Assembly (NCBI GenBank): GCA_947503115.1
Contig: CANNCS010000032.1
Span: 1 to 36,852, forward strand
DNA: 36,852 bases
Origin: an uncultured Marivita sp.
GTDB taxonomy: Bacteria > Pseudomonadota > Alphaproteobacteria > Rhodobacterales > Rhodobacteraceae
Reading direction: 5' to 3'
The notes beneath the pieces were generated by a model that made no database searches, was not told where the DNA came from, and saw nothing but the letters and a program-made list of their open reading frames with translations. Each line of letters opens with the position of its first letter. Position 1 is the stretch's first letter. Made by a program: the position numbers and the translations under genes. Positions 17,715-25,920 of the stretch are shown one piece after another.

Positions 17715-18629
17715 ATGCATCTGAAACTCCGCCATCTTGAAGTCTTCCACGCAGTGATGGAAGAAGGGTCTGTCTCCAAGGCAGCCGATAGGCTGCACTT
17801 GACACAACCCGCCATCAGCATCGCTCTGTCGCGGCTTGAAGACATGCTGGGCTTTCCGCTGTTCCACCGGTCCAAAGGCCATTTTGCCCCACGGCCCGAG
17901 GCCTATCTGCTGCACATGGATGCAGAACTGTCGATCCTAGCCGTCGAACAGTTCTCGAACCGGGCGCGGCAGATCAAGCAAGGCGGCACCGGATTGTTAC
18001 GGGTTGGTGCCATTGGCGCGGCTGCTTTCGGCCTGATGCCAAAGCTGGTATCGCGCTACACGGCAGACAACCCGTTGGTCGAGATCGATCTCCGGGTGCG
18101 CAGTTCGCAACAGATCTCCTATCTTGTGGGCAACGGTCAATATGACATTGGCCTGATCGAAGCACCGGTCGCGGCGCCATCGCTCGAATCCGAGGCGTTT
18201 TCCCTACCTTGCGTCTGTATCTTTCCTTCCGACAGTGGTTTGTCCGAAAAGAAAGTCATCGCCCCACGCGATCTTGCTGAACAGCGGCTAATCGGTATTC
18301 AGGACAGCAATCAAGTAGACCGGCAGGTTCGCGCGATCTGTGCTACCGAAGGAATTGAGCTGCGCGCCTCAGTTCATGGCTTCTTCTTCGCGGTGGCGCG
18401 CCGAATGGTTGCTGAAGGCGCAGGCGTTGCGATTGTGGATGCTTTGAACGGTTGCTTGCCGCTAAATGACGGGGTCAGTTGGCGTCCGTTTGCGCCCGAA
18501 ATTTGCTATGAAACGGCGTTGATTGTCAAAGCAGGTGCCGAGTTGTCTTTACCAGCCCAAGCCTTCATCCAGATGATCCGCGATGCTATGCAAGAGCGTG
18601 CGATCCTGCCCAATCTCGCGGCGGTATAA
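17715..18629 (+). CDS. LysR-family transcriptional regulator
   Basis: A 304-residue LysR regulator. The winged helix-turn-helix occupies about residues 1-60 (LEVFHAVMEEGSVSKAADRL, LTQPAISIALSRLE), and a two-lobed effector domain follows (about 90-295). An in-frame TTG at 17688 would add nine residues, but ATG 17715 matches the usual LysR start. It points the same way as the cupin upstream (65 bases) and the acyl-CoA synthetase downstream (91 bases), so either could be its target. LysR genes are more often divergent from their targets, so the link is weak. Confidence 0.9.
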   Translation: MHLKLRHLEVFHAVMEEGSVSKAADRLHLTQPAISIALSRLEDMLGFPLFHRSKGHFAPRPEAYLLHMDAELSILAVEQFSNRARQIKQGGTGLLRVGAIGAAAFGLMPKLVSRYTADNPLVEIDLRVRSSQQISYLVGNGQYDIGLIEAPVAAPSLESEAFSLPCVCIFPSDSGLSEKKVIAPRDLAEQRLIGIQDSNQVDRQVRAICATEGIELRASVHGFFFAVARRMVAEGAGVAIVDALNGCLPLNDGVSWRPFAPEICYETALIVKAGAELSLPAQAFIQMIRDAMQERAILPNLAAV

Positions 18630-18720
18630 ACCTCGTAAATCGCTTGTTTCCAAAACGGAATTTCAACTGTGCGACGGTTGAGCTCAATATCCATTCTGAT
18701 CCAGTCAGCAGGAGCATGGC

Positions 18721-20796
18721 GTGCAGGACCAGAGTTTTCCGAGATCGGCGATGGACGCGCTTTTGGCACCGAAAAGCATTGCTCTTGTCGGTGTCTCAGA
18801 CCGCCCGAATTCTTATGGCCATGCACTTGATCGCATGGTTTCCCAAGGCGGATTTTCTGGCCAGATCATGCGGGTCAATCCAAGATTGGCCGCCGGATCG
18901 CAGGGCCGTATCGTTCCCAGCCTTGGCGATCTTTCGGATACCCCTGAACATGTCGTCCTGTCAGTCGCGACTGCGCGCGTCGAGGCTTCGGTTGATGATG
19001 CGCTCTCATTGGGGACGCGGGCGCTTACGGTGTTTTCCGAATGCCCGGATGCAACAATGCGGGACCGTATCGGTACAAAAGTCCGTGCAGCAGGCGCAGT
19101 CTTGTGCGGGCCAAACAGCATGGGTTTTCACAACCTTTTGTTAGGTCTTCGCGTTACGCCATTCCCAGTTCCACTCGATCTTAAACCCGGCGGCATCGGG
19201 TTGATTGCGCAGTCTGGATCTATCCTTGGCGCTTTGATGAACAATGACCGGAGGTTGCGGTTTTCCCAAGCCATTAGCACTGGATCAGAAACCGTGACCT
19301 CAGCTGCCGATTATTTGCGGTGGATGGTGAACCGACCGGAAACGCGTTGTATCGGTCTGTTCTTGGAAACGGTTCGTGACCCCAATGCGTTCATCGCTGC
19401 GATGGAAGTGGCCGCGTCCCGTGATCTGCCGGTGGTGATTTTGAAAGTCGGAAGATCTGCTCTTGGAGCGCGTATGGCGATTTCGCACACAGGTGCATTG
19501 GTCGGTGACGACGACGTATTTCGCGCGTTGGTGCGACGGTTGGGCGGGCACATGGCGACTTCCATTGACGAGATGGCCGCGATGCTGGCGCTATTCGAAC
19601 AGGGCCGGCGACCAACGGCATCTGGCATCGCGTCACTCCACGATTCCGGTGGAGAACGCGAACTGATGGCGGACATGGCCGAGGATCATAACCTGACCTA
19701 TGCAGCACTGTCGCCGGACACCAAGGCGGAAATCCGGTCGGTTCTCGAACCCGGCATCTCGGTGGACAATCCACTCGATGCGTGGGGCACGGGGCAGGGC
19801 GCACAGAAGACCTATACCCGTTCGCTTTCTGCGATGATGGCGGACAAAGAAGTTGGCACTGGGCTATATGTCCTGAACTGGCGCGCCAATTATTTCCTTC
19901 ACGACATGCACGCTCGAGCCTTGGTCGACGCCTTTGAAAAAACCGATAAACCCCTGGCCGCTGTGTCGAGCTATTCTCGCAGCAATGACTCTGCGCTGGC
20001 CGAACACTTCGCCGATTTGGGTATTCCGCTCATTAGTGGCATGCAGAACGCCATGGCAGCTGTACGTGCGCTACATGAACATCGTACGGTTTCACCATTT
20101 CGGCCACCTTCTGCTCCGCTTCCCTGCGCGGATCTATGGGAACAAAAGCTGTGCTGTCGTGAATGGATTGGTGAGGCCGAAGGATACGCGCTATTCAATG
20201 AATACGGAATTCTATGCCCTGCACATGATCTGGCCAAATCGAAAGAGGATGCGATAGAGATCGCGCACGGTATCGGTTGCGCCGTCGTATTGAAAACTGC
20301 CCAGCCGGGGGTGTCACACAAGTCCAACAATGGCGGAGTTGTCGTAGATCTTTCAACGACCGAAGCAATTGCCGAAGCCTACGATGATCTGACCGCGCGT
20401 TTCAGTGGTGAGGTCTTGGTGGCAGAGATGGTTTCGTCTGGTTCCGAATGGTCATTGGGCGTGATCAACGATCCTGACTTCGGGCCTGCCGTTCGAATTG
20501 CACCCGGTGGTCTCTTGGTGGATTTGTTGAACGAAAGCGCATTGCTCATGGCACCGTTTTCATCAGATGAGGCGAGGGCAGCCATTAACGCTTTACAGGC
20601 GTCTAAACTTTTGGCTGGCTACCGGGGCCGCACAGTTCTGAACGTACAGTCGCTGGCGCAAACGGCAGCCTGCTTATCCCGTCTCGCGTGGGACATGCGT
20701 GACACGTTGGCCGAAATTGAAATCAATCCAGTTATCGTCGGTACCCAAACCACAATCGCAGTTGATGCGGTCATCCGGGCGCGACAGTCGTCATAA
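18721..20796 (+). CDS. NDP-forming acyl-CoA synthetase, fused alpha-beta type
   Basis: A 691-residue fusion of the two subunits of ADP-forming acyl-CoA synthetases, which interconvert an acid plus CoA and ATP with acyl-CoA, ADP and phosphate. The CoA-binding Rossmann domain comes first (SIALVGVSDRPNSYGHAL, 19-36). Succinyl-CoA-ligase-like domains follow, with a probable phospho-histidine at H256 (AISHTGALVGDDDVF). An ATP-grasp region ends the protein (from about residue 480, closing with AEIEINPVIV). GTG 18721 follows GGAG at 18711-18714; the ATG at 18751 is an alternative. The acid is unknown. The convergent acyl-CoA dehydrogenase suggests an acyl-CoA oxidation route. Confidence 0.88.
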   Translation: MQDQSFPRSAMDALLAPKSIALVGVSDRPNSYGHALDRMVSQGGFSGQIMRVNPRLAAGSQGRIVPSLGDLSDTPEHVVLSVATARVEASVDDALSLGTRALTVFSECPDATMRDRIGTKVRAAGAVLCGPNSMGFHNLLLGLRVTPFPVPLDLKPGGIGLIAQSGSILGALMNNDRRLRFSQAISTGSETVTSAADYLRWMVNRPETRCIGLFLETVRDPNAFIAAMEVAASRDLPVVILKVGRSALGARMAISHTGALVGDDDVFRALVRRLGGHMATSIDEMAAMLALFEQGRRPTASGIASLHDSGGERELMADMAEDHNLTYAALSPDTKAEIRSVLEPGISVDNPLDAWGTGQGAQKTYTRSLSAMMADKEVGTGLYVLNWRANYFLHDMHARALVDAFEKTDKPLAAVSSYSRSNDSALAEHFADLGIPLISGMQNAMAAVRALHEHRTVSPFRPPSAPLPCADLWEQKLCCREWIGEAEGYALFNEYGILCPAHDLAKSKEDAIEIAHGIGCAVVLKTAQPGVSHKSNNGGVVVDLSTTEAIAEAYDDLTARFSGEVLVAEMVSSGSEWSLGVINDPDFGPAVRIAPGGLLVDLLNESALLMAPFSSDEARAAINALQASKLLAGYRGRTVLNVQSLAQTAACLSRLAWDMRDTLAEIEINPVIVGTQTTIAVDAVIRARQSS

Positions 20797-21137
20797 TTTT
20801 GAACAGTGATCTGGGTGCTGTCGCGGTTGCTGGGGGCGATGTGCCTAACTGCAGAACAGCATGAACCAAACCGCGTCAATCACTGACCCGTTGGCGCACC
20901 GGGGCTTCGATTCATTCAATGTTGGAAAACAGACCGATAGGCTCACGAATGATGCCATCAATCTCGATGTCATTTACGGTCGAGATCTTTCCGATCGGAA
21001 CGTCGCTTGCGTTACCCGATAATGCAATCCAGCCGCAGCGTATGTCGAAGAAATGGCGGGCGTCATTCACGCCCGCCTTGAAAGGCTCGGGTGATCAAGA
21101 GGCGAAGGGTAGAGCAGGGCGCTTAGGCCAACTTGCT
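20797..21137. other. Convergent intergenic region
   Basis: No gene is well supported. A minus-strand reading from about 21070 to 20912 (52 residues, containing VPIGKISTVNDIEIDG) looks mildly protein-like and could be a remnant, but it runs through the terminator hairpin. The plus-strand frame at 20919-21164 is its mirror and overlaps the dehydrogenase end. The hairpin at 21055-21077 is the one clear element. Confidence 0.4.
21055..21077 (-). terminator. Hairpin terminator of the acyl-CoA dehydrogenase gene
   Basis: GGCGGGCGT and ACGCCCGCC form a perfect 9-base stem with a 5-base loop. On the minus strand it lies 60 bases past the dehydrogenase stop and is followed by ATTTCTTC. It may also stop read-through from the synthetase on the plus strand. 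Confidence 0.6.
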
Positions 21138-22343
21138 TTATTCCGCTACGATGCGGTCTGCTGAAATATCAGCCTCGCCATATCCCTTGGGCACGTGAAG
21201 ATCGGGCAGGCCAGCGGCGCGTTTTTGCAGCGCGCGCCCGATAACGACGCGGCTTATCTCGGTGGTGCCGTCCACGATACGCAGCATCTGCGCCAGTCGG
21301 GACAACCGGTCCAGACCGTAGGGTTGCAACAATCCCATCCCACCGAGCACTTGCGTACACGTGTTGGCCGCCTTCACAGCGGCGTCGGGCACGAAGCGTT
21401 TGGCATGAGCAGCCATCAGTGGGCCTTCAGGTGTGCCAAGCGCTTCTGCTGCCTTGCGATAGAGCAGCTTGGAGACCTCCAGATCCGTTGCCACCTCGCC
21501 CAGCATCCATTGAATGCCATCCAGATCGAGGTTCTTGCCTCCGAACATTTTGCGGTTCTTCGAATAAGACAACGCCGTATCAAGCGCCGCTTGCATCAAT
21601 CCACAGCAACCCGAAGCAATCGACACGCGGGCGATGTCGATCGCCATCAAGGATCCCTGCAAGCCTTGTCCAATTGGCAGGATGATGTTGTCTTCGCTCA
21701 CCACCACATCATCGAAGTACATTTCTGCGAGGGGCAGAAAGCTATAAGACGGCGTGTCATACTTTTCACCAAAGCTGAGTCCGGGTGTGTCGGCGGGGAT
21801 GGCGATCATTGCCATATCCCTGTGTCCCGGAGCGTCACTGGTTTTTACTACGGTAAAGTAGATGTCTGCCTCACCTGCCAGGCTGACCCACGCTTTTGCG
21901 CCGTTGATTGTCCAGGTGCCGTCGTCATTGATCTTGGCCCGGGTATACATGTTCATGGGATCAGACCCGGACTGCGGTTCGGTCAGGGCGAAATTGGCCA
22001 GTTTGCGTCCTGAAGTCAGATCACGCGCCCATGTCGCCTTGAATGCATCCGTCCCGTAACCGCAGCCAGCAAAGGTGCAGATGTTATGCATCGATAGTGC
22101 GAAAGCGTATGCGCCATCACCAAGTCCAAGCTGTTCGTAAACTTGAATGCCCTCTGACAGGGGGAGGCCCTGACCGCCGAATTCTTCTGGTGCATAAAGG
22201 CCTGTCAGACCAGCCGACCCGGCCATATCAGACGCGTCACGTGGCCATACCCGGGCCGCGTTCCAAGCGTCAACATTCGGGATGATCACGTTAAGCGCGT
22301 GATCTCGGGCTGCGGCGAGAAGCGTGTTTAGCTTTTCCGACAT
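21138..22343 (-). CDS. Acyl-CoA dehydrogenase family protein
   Basis: An FAD-dependent acyl-CoA dehydrogenase of 401 residues that introduces an alpha-beta double bond into an acyl-CoA and passes electrons to electron-transfer flavoprotein. FAD-binding [11 protein letters not shown] lies at 118-128, followed by [12 protein letters not shown] (147-157), [19 protein letters not shown], and [18 protein letters not shown]. The usual catalytic glutamate of the EGT motif is replaced by aspartate (IVDGTTEI, D358). The isovaleryl-type alternative glutamate is also absent near [12 protein letters not shown] ribosome binding site (AAAGGA) precedes the start. Substrate is unknown. Confidence 0.9.
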   Translation of the reverse strand: MSEKLNTLLAAARDHALNVIIPNVDAWNAARVWPRDASDMAGSAGLTGLYAPEEFGGQGLPLSEGIQVYEQLGLGDGAYAFALSMHNICTFAGCGYGTDAFKATWARDLTSGRKLANFALTEPQSGSDPMNMYTRAKINDDGTWTINGAKAWVSLAGEADIYFTVVKTSDAPGHRDMAMIAIPADTPGLSFGEKYDTPSYSFLPLAEMYFDDVVVSEDNIILPIGQGLQGSLMAIDIARVSIASGCCGLMQAALDTALSYSKNRKMFGGKNLDLDGIQWMLGEVATDLEVSKLLYRKAAEALGTPEGPLMAAHAKRFVPDAAVKAANTCTQVLGGMGLLQPYGLDRLSRLAQMLRIVDGTTEISRVVIGRALQKRAAGLPDLHVPKGYGEADISADRIVAE

Positions 22344-22508
22344 GGTAGGGTCCTTTCGGTGCGCATACTGTCCTATATTGTCATTTATGTTGCGTCAGAA
22401 CACATGACTGCAGTGGCGGATCATTGTTGTTACGGCCCGTTTCTAGTTATTTTCAGCACAGAGTTGCCATATCGCGGAGTGACAGCAGATTATCCAAAAG
22501 TGACAAAA

Positions 22509-23567
22509 TCAATTGCGGTTGACTTGCTGTGCTCTATAGGTGCTTGGGGTCGTTCCCGTCCATCTTCGGAAGGCTTTGTGGAAACTCACTGCGGATGCGA
22601 AACCCACATCCTGTGCAATCGCTTCAATTGACTCCCCGTTTGCCTGAAGTCGCCGGATCGCAATGTCGCGGCGCAGAGCATCCTTAATGGTCTGAAACGA
22701 AGTCCCGTCCGCCTCCAGCCTTCGGATCAAGGTGCGAGATGTCATGTTCATGGCCTCAGCTGCCATTCCGAGATTGGCGTTTTCCCAGCCGGCATGGTTC
22801 AGATAGGCCCGCACGCGTAGTGATTGGGTGTGGTTCTGCGACTGGGTAAAGATCCAATCCCGCGGCGCATTCTCTAGAAATTGGTCCAGATCCGCAGAAC
22901 TTCGCACGTTTACGGGCCCCAAAGCCCGCGCGTCGAAATGAATAGCGGTGGCTGCACATCCAAACTGTACAGGCGAAGGAAAGATCATCGCATAATCTTC
23001 TTCGAAGGCCGGACGCTCGAACGCGAACTCGACGGTTTGGATCGGGACTTCATAGCGAGCCAACCATGACAGAAGCCCATGTGCCAGCTTCAGGATGAGC
23101 ATATGGCCAAACCGTTGAGGTTCGATATCCTCTTGCGGGACCAATCGCAGGGCTAGAGTCGTTCGAGTCTCTTCCAGACTGAACTGGTATTCATCTAGCA
23201 GAAGGTTCCAAAACGTGGAAAACCGATAGAGTGCAGAGGTCAGGGTTGTCGCTTCGCGTACCGATGTTAGCAGATGCTGCAAGGCGCGCGGGCGGATCGG
23301 CCGCGCCCAAAGCCCCATCATTTCATCGCCCGTTTCCACCGCAGCCAGTTGGTAAAGGCAGACAATCTGTTCCAAGGTGACCCGGCCCTTCGGCATGGTC
23401 GGGTTGGTGGGCAGTCCCGACCGCACCAGAAGAGATTGATAATGCTCAGGTGCACACATTGACCGCAGCGCAACCAGCCAATCCGCAATGAAGTGACTTG
23501 AGACAGTTGAAAACAGTGCCGTAGTGTTATGCGTCATCTTAGGACGAGCGGTATCACCGTTTGACAT
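22509..23567 (-). CDS. AraC-family transcriptional regulator
   Basis: A regulator of about 352 residues of the OruR/ArgR-like AraC group. A long N-terminal sensing domain is followed by a double helix-turn-helix at the C-terminus (NLGMAAEAMNMTSRTLIRRL, then SIEAIAQDVGFASAVSFHKA and FRRWTGTTPSTYR). I chose ATG 23567 over a GTG at 23582. It lies on the same strand as the acyl-CoA dehydrogenase, about 165 bases upstream of it, and probably activates that gene. The effector is unknown. Confidence 0.88.
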   Translation of the reverse strand: MSNGDTARPKMTHNTTALFSTVSSHFIADWLVALRSMCAPEHYQSLLVRSGLPTNPTMPKGRVTLEQIVCLYQLAAVETGDEMMGLWARPIRPRALQHLLTSVREATTLTSALYRFSTFWNLLLDEYQFSLEETRTTLALRLVPQEDIEPQRFGHMLILKLAHGLLSWLARYEVPIQTVEFAFERPAFEEDYAMIFPSPVQFGCAATAIHFDARALGPVNVRSSADLDQFLENAPRDWIFTQSQNHTQSLRVRAYLNHAGWENANLGMAAEAMNMTSRTLIRRLEADGTSFQTIKDALRRDIAIRRLQANGESIEAIAQDVGFASAVSFHKAFRRWTGTTPSTYRAQQVNRN

Positions 23568-23594
23568 GCCTAGGCCCCACACTGCGCTGTATTA

Positions 23595-24494
23595 TCACTG
23601 AGTACCGTCTTTTATTCGGCTCAAGCGTTCGCCAATGGTTCGAAAAATGTCGGACTGGGCGCTGCTTTTGCGCCATGCCAGAACGATTTGACGAGGCGCA
23701 GCACCTGCTAGGTGCGACAGATGCAAGTCATGACCGGCAGTTAGGCCTGCATCAATTGCTAGGTTTGGCAGAAGGGTGACGCCGATACCTTCTTCGACCA
23801 TCGAAACCAGTGTCGGCAGACTGGTGGCTGAGAAGGATGTGTCCTCTTCAAGAGCGACGCCCGGAAGGCTAGACAAGGCGTGTTTTTGCAAACAATGACC
23901 GCGTTCCAACAGCAAAAGACGGCGCCCGGCCAAATCGGTGCCTTCTACGCGAGTAAGATTGGCCAGCGGGTGCGCACGGGGTGTCGCAAGACTATAGTCG
24001 TCTTCAAAAAGCAGCATGGTTTCCACCTGAGACGGTAGATCGTGCGGCAGAGCAATCAGGATAAGATCCAAACGGCCCTCGGTTAGACCTGACAAAAGTA
24101 ACTCAGTAAGCTCCTCTCGGAGGTAAATTTGCATGTCGGGCCATATTGCCCGAAGTCCTGGCAATGCACGAGGTAACAGGAACGGACCAACCGTTGGGAT
24201 CACACCCAGCCTGAGTTGCGTCATACCCGCAGCAGTCTCAGCCTGCGCGGTTGCTTCGAAGTCGGCCACTTTTGCAAGGATTTCCCGTGCGCGTTCGGCA
24301 AGAGCTTTCCCAATCGGGGTCATGAGAACGGAGTGGGTGTTGCGTTCGGCGACTGTTACGCCAAGTCGGGCCTCCATTTCCTTGAGAGCTGTTGAAAGGG
24401 TCGATTGCGTGACGTTGCACAACGCAGCGGACCGGGAAAAGTTTTCCGTATCTGCTAGGGCAACAAGAAACCGCATTTGGCGAAGGGTTGTCAT
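23595..24494 (-). CDS. oxyR: OxyR-like LysR-family peroxide regulator lacking the second cysteine
   Basis: A 299-residue LysR regulator of the OxyR type. The N-terminal helix-turn-helix is FSRSAALCNVTQSTLSTALK. The redox loop LLLLERGHCLQKHAL holds the peroxide-sensing cysteine (C201, equivalent to E. coli C199). The residue nine positions later, where E. coli has its disulfide partner C208, is leucine (L210). The segment DTSFSATSLPTLVSMV and GVTLLPNLA also match OxyR. It is divergent from a peroxiredoxin, the classic arrangement. If it still senses peroxide it must do so through a sulfenic acid, a mixed disulfide or a persulfide rather than the usual intramolecular disulfide. Confidence 0.82.
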   Translation of the reverse strand: MTTLRQMRFLVALADTENFSRSAALCNVTQSTLSTALKEMEARLGVTVAERNTHSVLMTPIGKALAERAREILAKVADFEATAQAETAAGMTQLRLGVIPTVGPFLLPRALPGLRAIWPDMQIYLREELTELLLSGLTEGRLDLILIALPHDLPSQVETMLLFEDDYSLATPRAHPLANLTRVEGTDLAGRRLLLLERGHCLQKHALSSLPGVALEEDTSFSATSLPTLVSMVEEGIGVTLLPNLAIDAGLTAGHDLHLSHLAGAAPRQIVLAWRKSSAQSDIFRTIGERLSRIKDGTQ

Positions 24495-24605
24495 AGTATT
24501 CTTTGGTTATTGGAAATATAGATCACCGCGCTCTTTTAATTCAATTTCCAGAATATATCCAGAGTGCCTATCTCCTGTCTAAGATGTTCAGAAGGAGAAA
24601 GACAA
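24495..24605. promoter_or_regulatory. oxyR-like/peroxiredoxin divergent promoter region
   Basis: AT-rich region between the divergent regulator and peroxiredoxin genes. TGGAAAT (24511-24517) and ATTTCCA (24544-24550) form inverted half-sites 26 bases apart, plausible for a LysR-type tetramer. The peroxiredoxin ribosome binding site AGAAGGAG ends at 24597, eight bases before its ATG. Confidence 0.45.
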
Positions 24606-25268
24606 ATGAACGCGGTCACCGATATCACATCCCAAGCTCAGGTTGCGCTGCCCCGCCTTAACGAACCCGCGCCGGCGTTCGATGCGTTGACCACACACGG
24701 TCAGAAAGCTCTGGCAGATTATCAAGGCAAATGGTTGATCCTCTTTTCGCATCCCGCCGACTTCACCCCAGTTTGCACGACGGAATTCATGGCATTCGCC
24801 CGTCGTGCCGATGATTTCGCTGCGCTGAATACGGAGCTGCTTGGCCTGTCCATTGATAGCCATTACGCCCACATCGCATGGGTTCGGTCGATCAAGGAAA
24901 GCTTTGGCGTTGACGTCCGTTTCCCGATCATTGCAGATCTCGACATGAAGGTGGCGCAAGCCTACGGCATGATCCAGCCAGGAGCATCAGACACGCAAGC
25001 CGTGCGTGCGACTTTCATTATCGATCCCGAAGGTACCTTGCGGGCGATGGTGTATTACCCAATGACCAATGGCCGCTCGATTGATGAGTTTTATCGTTTG
25101 ATCCAAGCGCTTCAGGCCGCAGACACCCACAAGATCGCGACGCCCGAGAATTGGATGCCGGGTCAAGACGTGATCGTACCGACCCCGCAAACAACTGACG
25201 CCGCCGAGGCGCGTTTGTCTGAAGGGTATGACACCAAGGATTGGTATTTCTCGACGAAGGCGCTCTGA
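24606..25268 (+). CDS. Peroxiredoxin, 1-Cys (Prx6-like) type
   Basis: A thiol peroxidase of 220 residues that reduces hydrogen peroxide or organic hydroperoxides in the cytoplasm. The active site is SHPADFTPVCTTEF with peroxidatic C57. The Prx6-type C-terminal extension is present (ENWMPGQDVIVPTP, ending KDWYFSTKAL). C57 is the only cysteine in the protein, and the tail positions that often carry cysteines read DTKDWYFS here. It must therefore be regenerated by an external thiol. ATG 24606 with AGAAGGAG is clearly the start; a GTG at 24564 is only an upstream extension. Control by the divergent OxyR-like protein is likely. Confidence 0.92.
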   Translation: MNAVTDITSQAQVALPRLNEPAPAFDALTTHGQKALADYQGKWLILFSHPADFTPVCTTEFMAFARRADDFAALNTELLGLSIDSHYAHIAWVRSIKESFGVDVRFPIIADLDMKVAQAYGMIQPGASDTQAVRATFIIDPEGTLRAMVYYPMTNGRSIDEFYRLIQALQAADTHKIATPENWMPGQDVIVPTPQTTDAAEARLSEGYDTKDWYFSTKAL

Positions 25269-25281
25269 GACTTGGCGGTTT

Positions 25282-25315
25282 GGCCTTTCCCGTTAGACGT
25301 TCGGCGGGAAGGGCC
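25282..25315. terminator. Hairpin between convergent peroxiredoxin and Rrf2 genes
   Basis: GGCCTTTCCCG (25282-25292) pairs with CGGGAAGGGCC (25305-25315) over 11 bases with one G-T pair and a 12-base loop. It lies in the short gap between two convergent genes, so it probably serves both directions. There is no T-run. Confidence 0.6.
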
Positions 25316-25321
25316 GGGGCC

Positions 25322-25798
25322 TCAGCCAGATGACGATTGGACCGAACAGGACCCCGGAAGGTCAGGTCGCATCGCAAGCAGGTCGATCAGCCCGCAATTG
25401 CCGCGTACCAAGTCTTCAAGCGTTACCATGTCCAACTCGTGATAAAATGCCTCAAGCGCTCTGACGACATAGGAGCGCAGACGACATGTCGAGGCTAGTG
25501 GGCAAGTGTTGCGGACTTCGTCGAAGCATTCGGCAAAAGGGATTTCGGTCTCGAAAATTCGAAATACAGCTCCAATCGAGATTCGATTGGCCGGTTTTGC
25601 AAGCCGGATGCCCCCGGTGCGTCCTCTAAGTGTTTCAAGATAACCTTCGGCCTGAAGCTGCTGAACGACACGCGCAACGTGATTGGCAGAGGCATTGCAG
25701 CGATCCGCAATGTCGGAAGTCCGCACCAGTTGTTCGTCGTTGACGGCACAGAACATTAGGGTGCGCGCGGCAAGATTGGTTCGGGTCGTCAGACGCAT
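25322..25798 (-). CDS. Rrf2-family regulator, NsrR-like with three cysteines
   Basis: A 158-residue Rrf2 regulator. The winged helix is at the N-terminus (LVRTSDIADRCNASANHVAR, then LRGRTGGIRLA). A cluster-binding loop contains C91, C99 and C105 (AECFDEVRNTCPLASTCRL), the three-cysteine pattern of NsrR-type nitric-oxide sensors that hold an Fe-S cluster; the CX5C spacing matches. AAGGAAA before the start is a good ribosome binding site. It is divergent from cydDCAB, which encodes a nitric-oxide- and sulfide-tolerant oxidase, so it likely regulates that cluster. A different signal (iron, sulfide, redox) cannot be excluded. Confidence 0.85.
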   Translation of the reverse strand: MRLTTRTNLAARTLMFCAVNDEQLVRTSDIADRCNASANHVARVVQQLQAEGYLETLRGRTGGIRLAKPANRISIGAVFRIFETEIPFAECFDEVRNTCPLASTCRLRSYVVRALEAFYHELDMVTLEDLVRGNCGLIDLLAMRPDLPGSCSVQSSSG

Positions 25799-25850
25799 GG
25801 CGTTTCCTTAAAGCTCCGACAGTTATTTCACATCACAGATACCAGTTTCT

Positions 25851-25864
25851 TTGATCCAGATCAC
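25851..25864 (+). promoter_or_regulatory. FNR/FnrL-like box upstream of cydD
   Basis: TTGAT-CCAG-ATCAC matches the FNR/Anr consensus TTGAT-N4-ATCAA at nine of ten positions. It ends 56 bases before the cydD start, between the divergent Rrf2 gene and cydD, and suggests oxygen-responsive control. Confidence 0.65.
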
Positions 25865-25920
25865 GTCTATTCCCGAGATCATCCCGTAAGAGGCTGTAAG
25901 CCCTGAGAAGAAAGCGGACA

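Noticed and set aside
20912-21070. A 52-residue minus-strand frame with protein-like sequence
   Set aside because: Its GTG start lies in the loop of the terminator hairpin and there is no ribosome binding site; at best a remnant.
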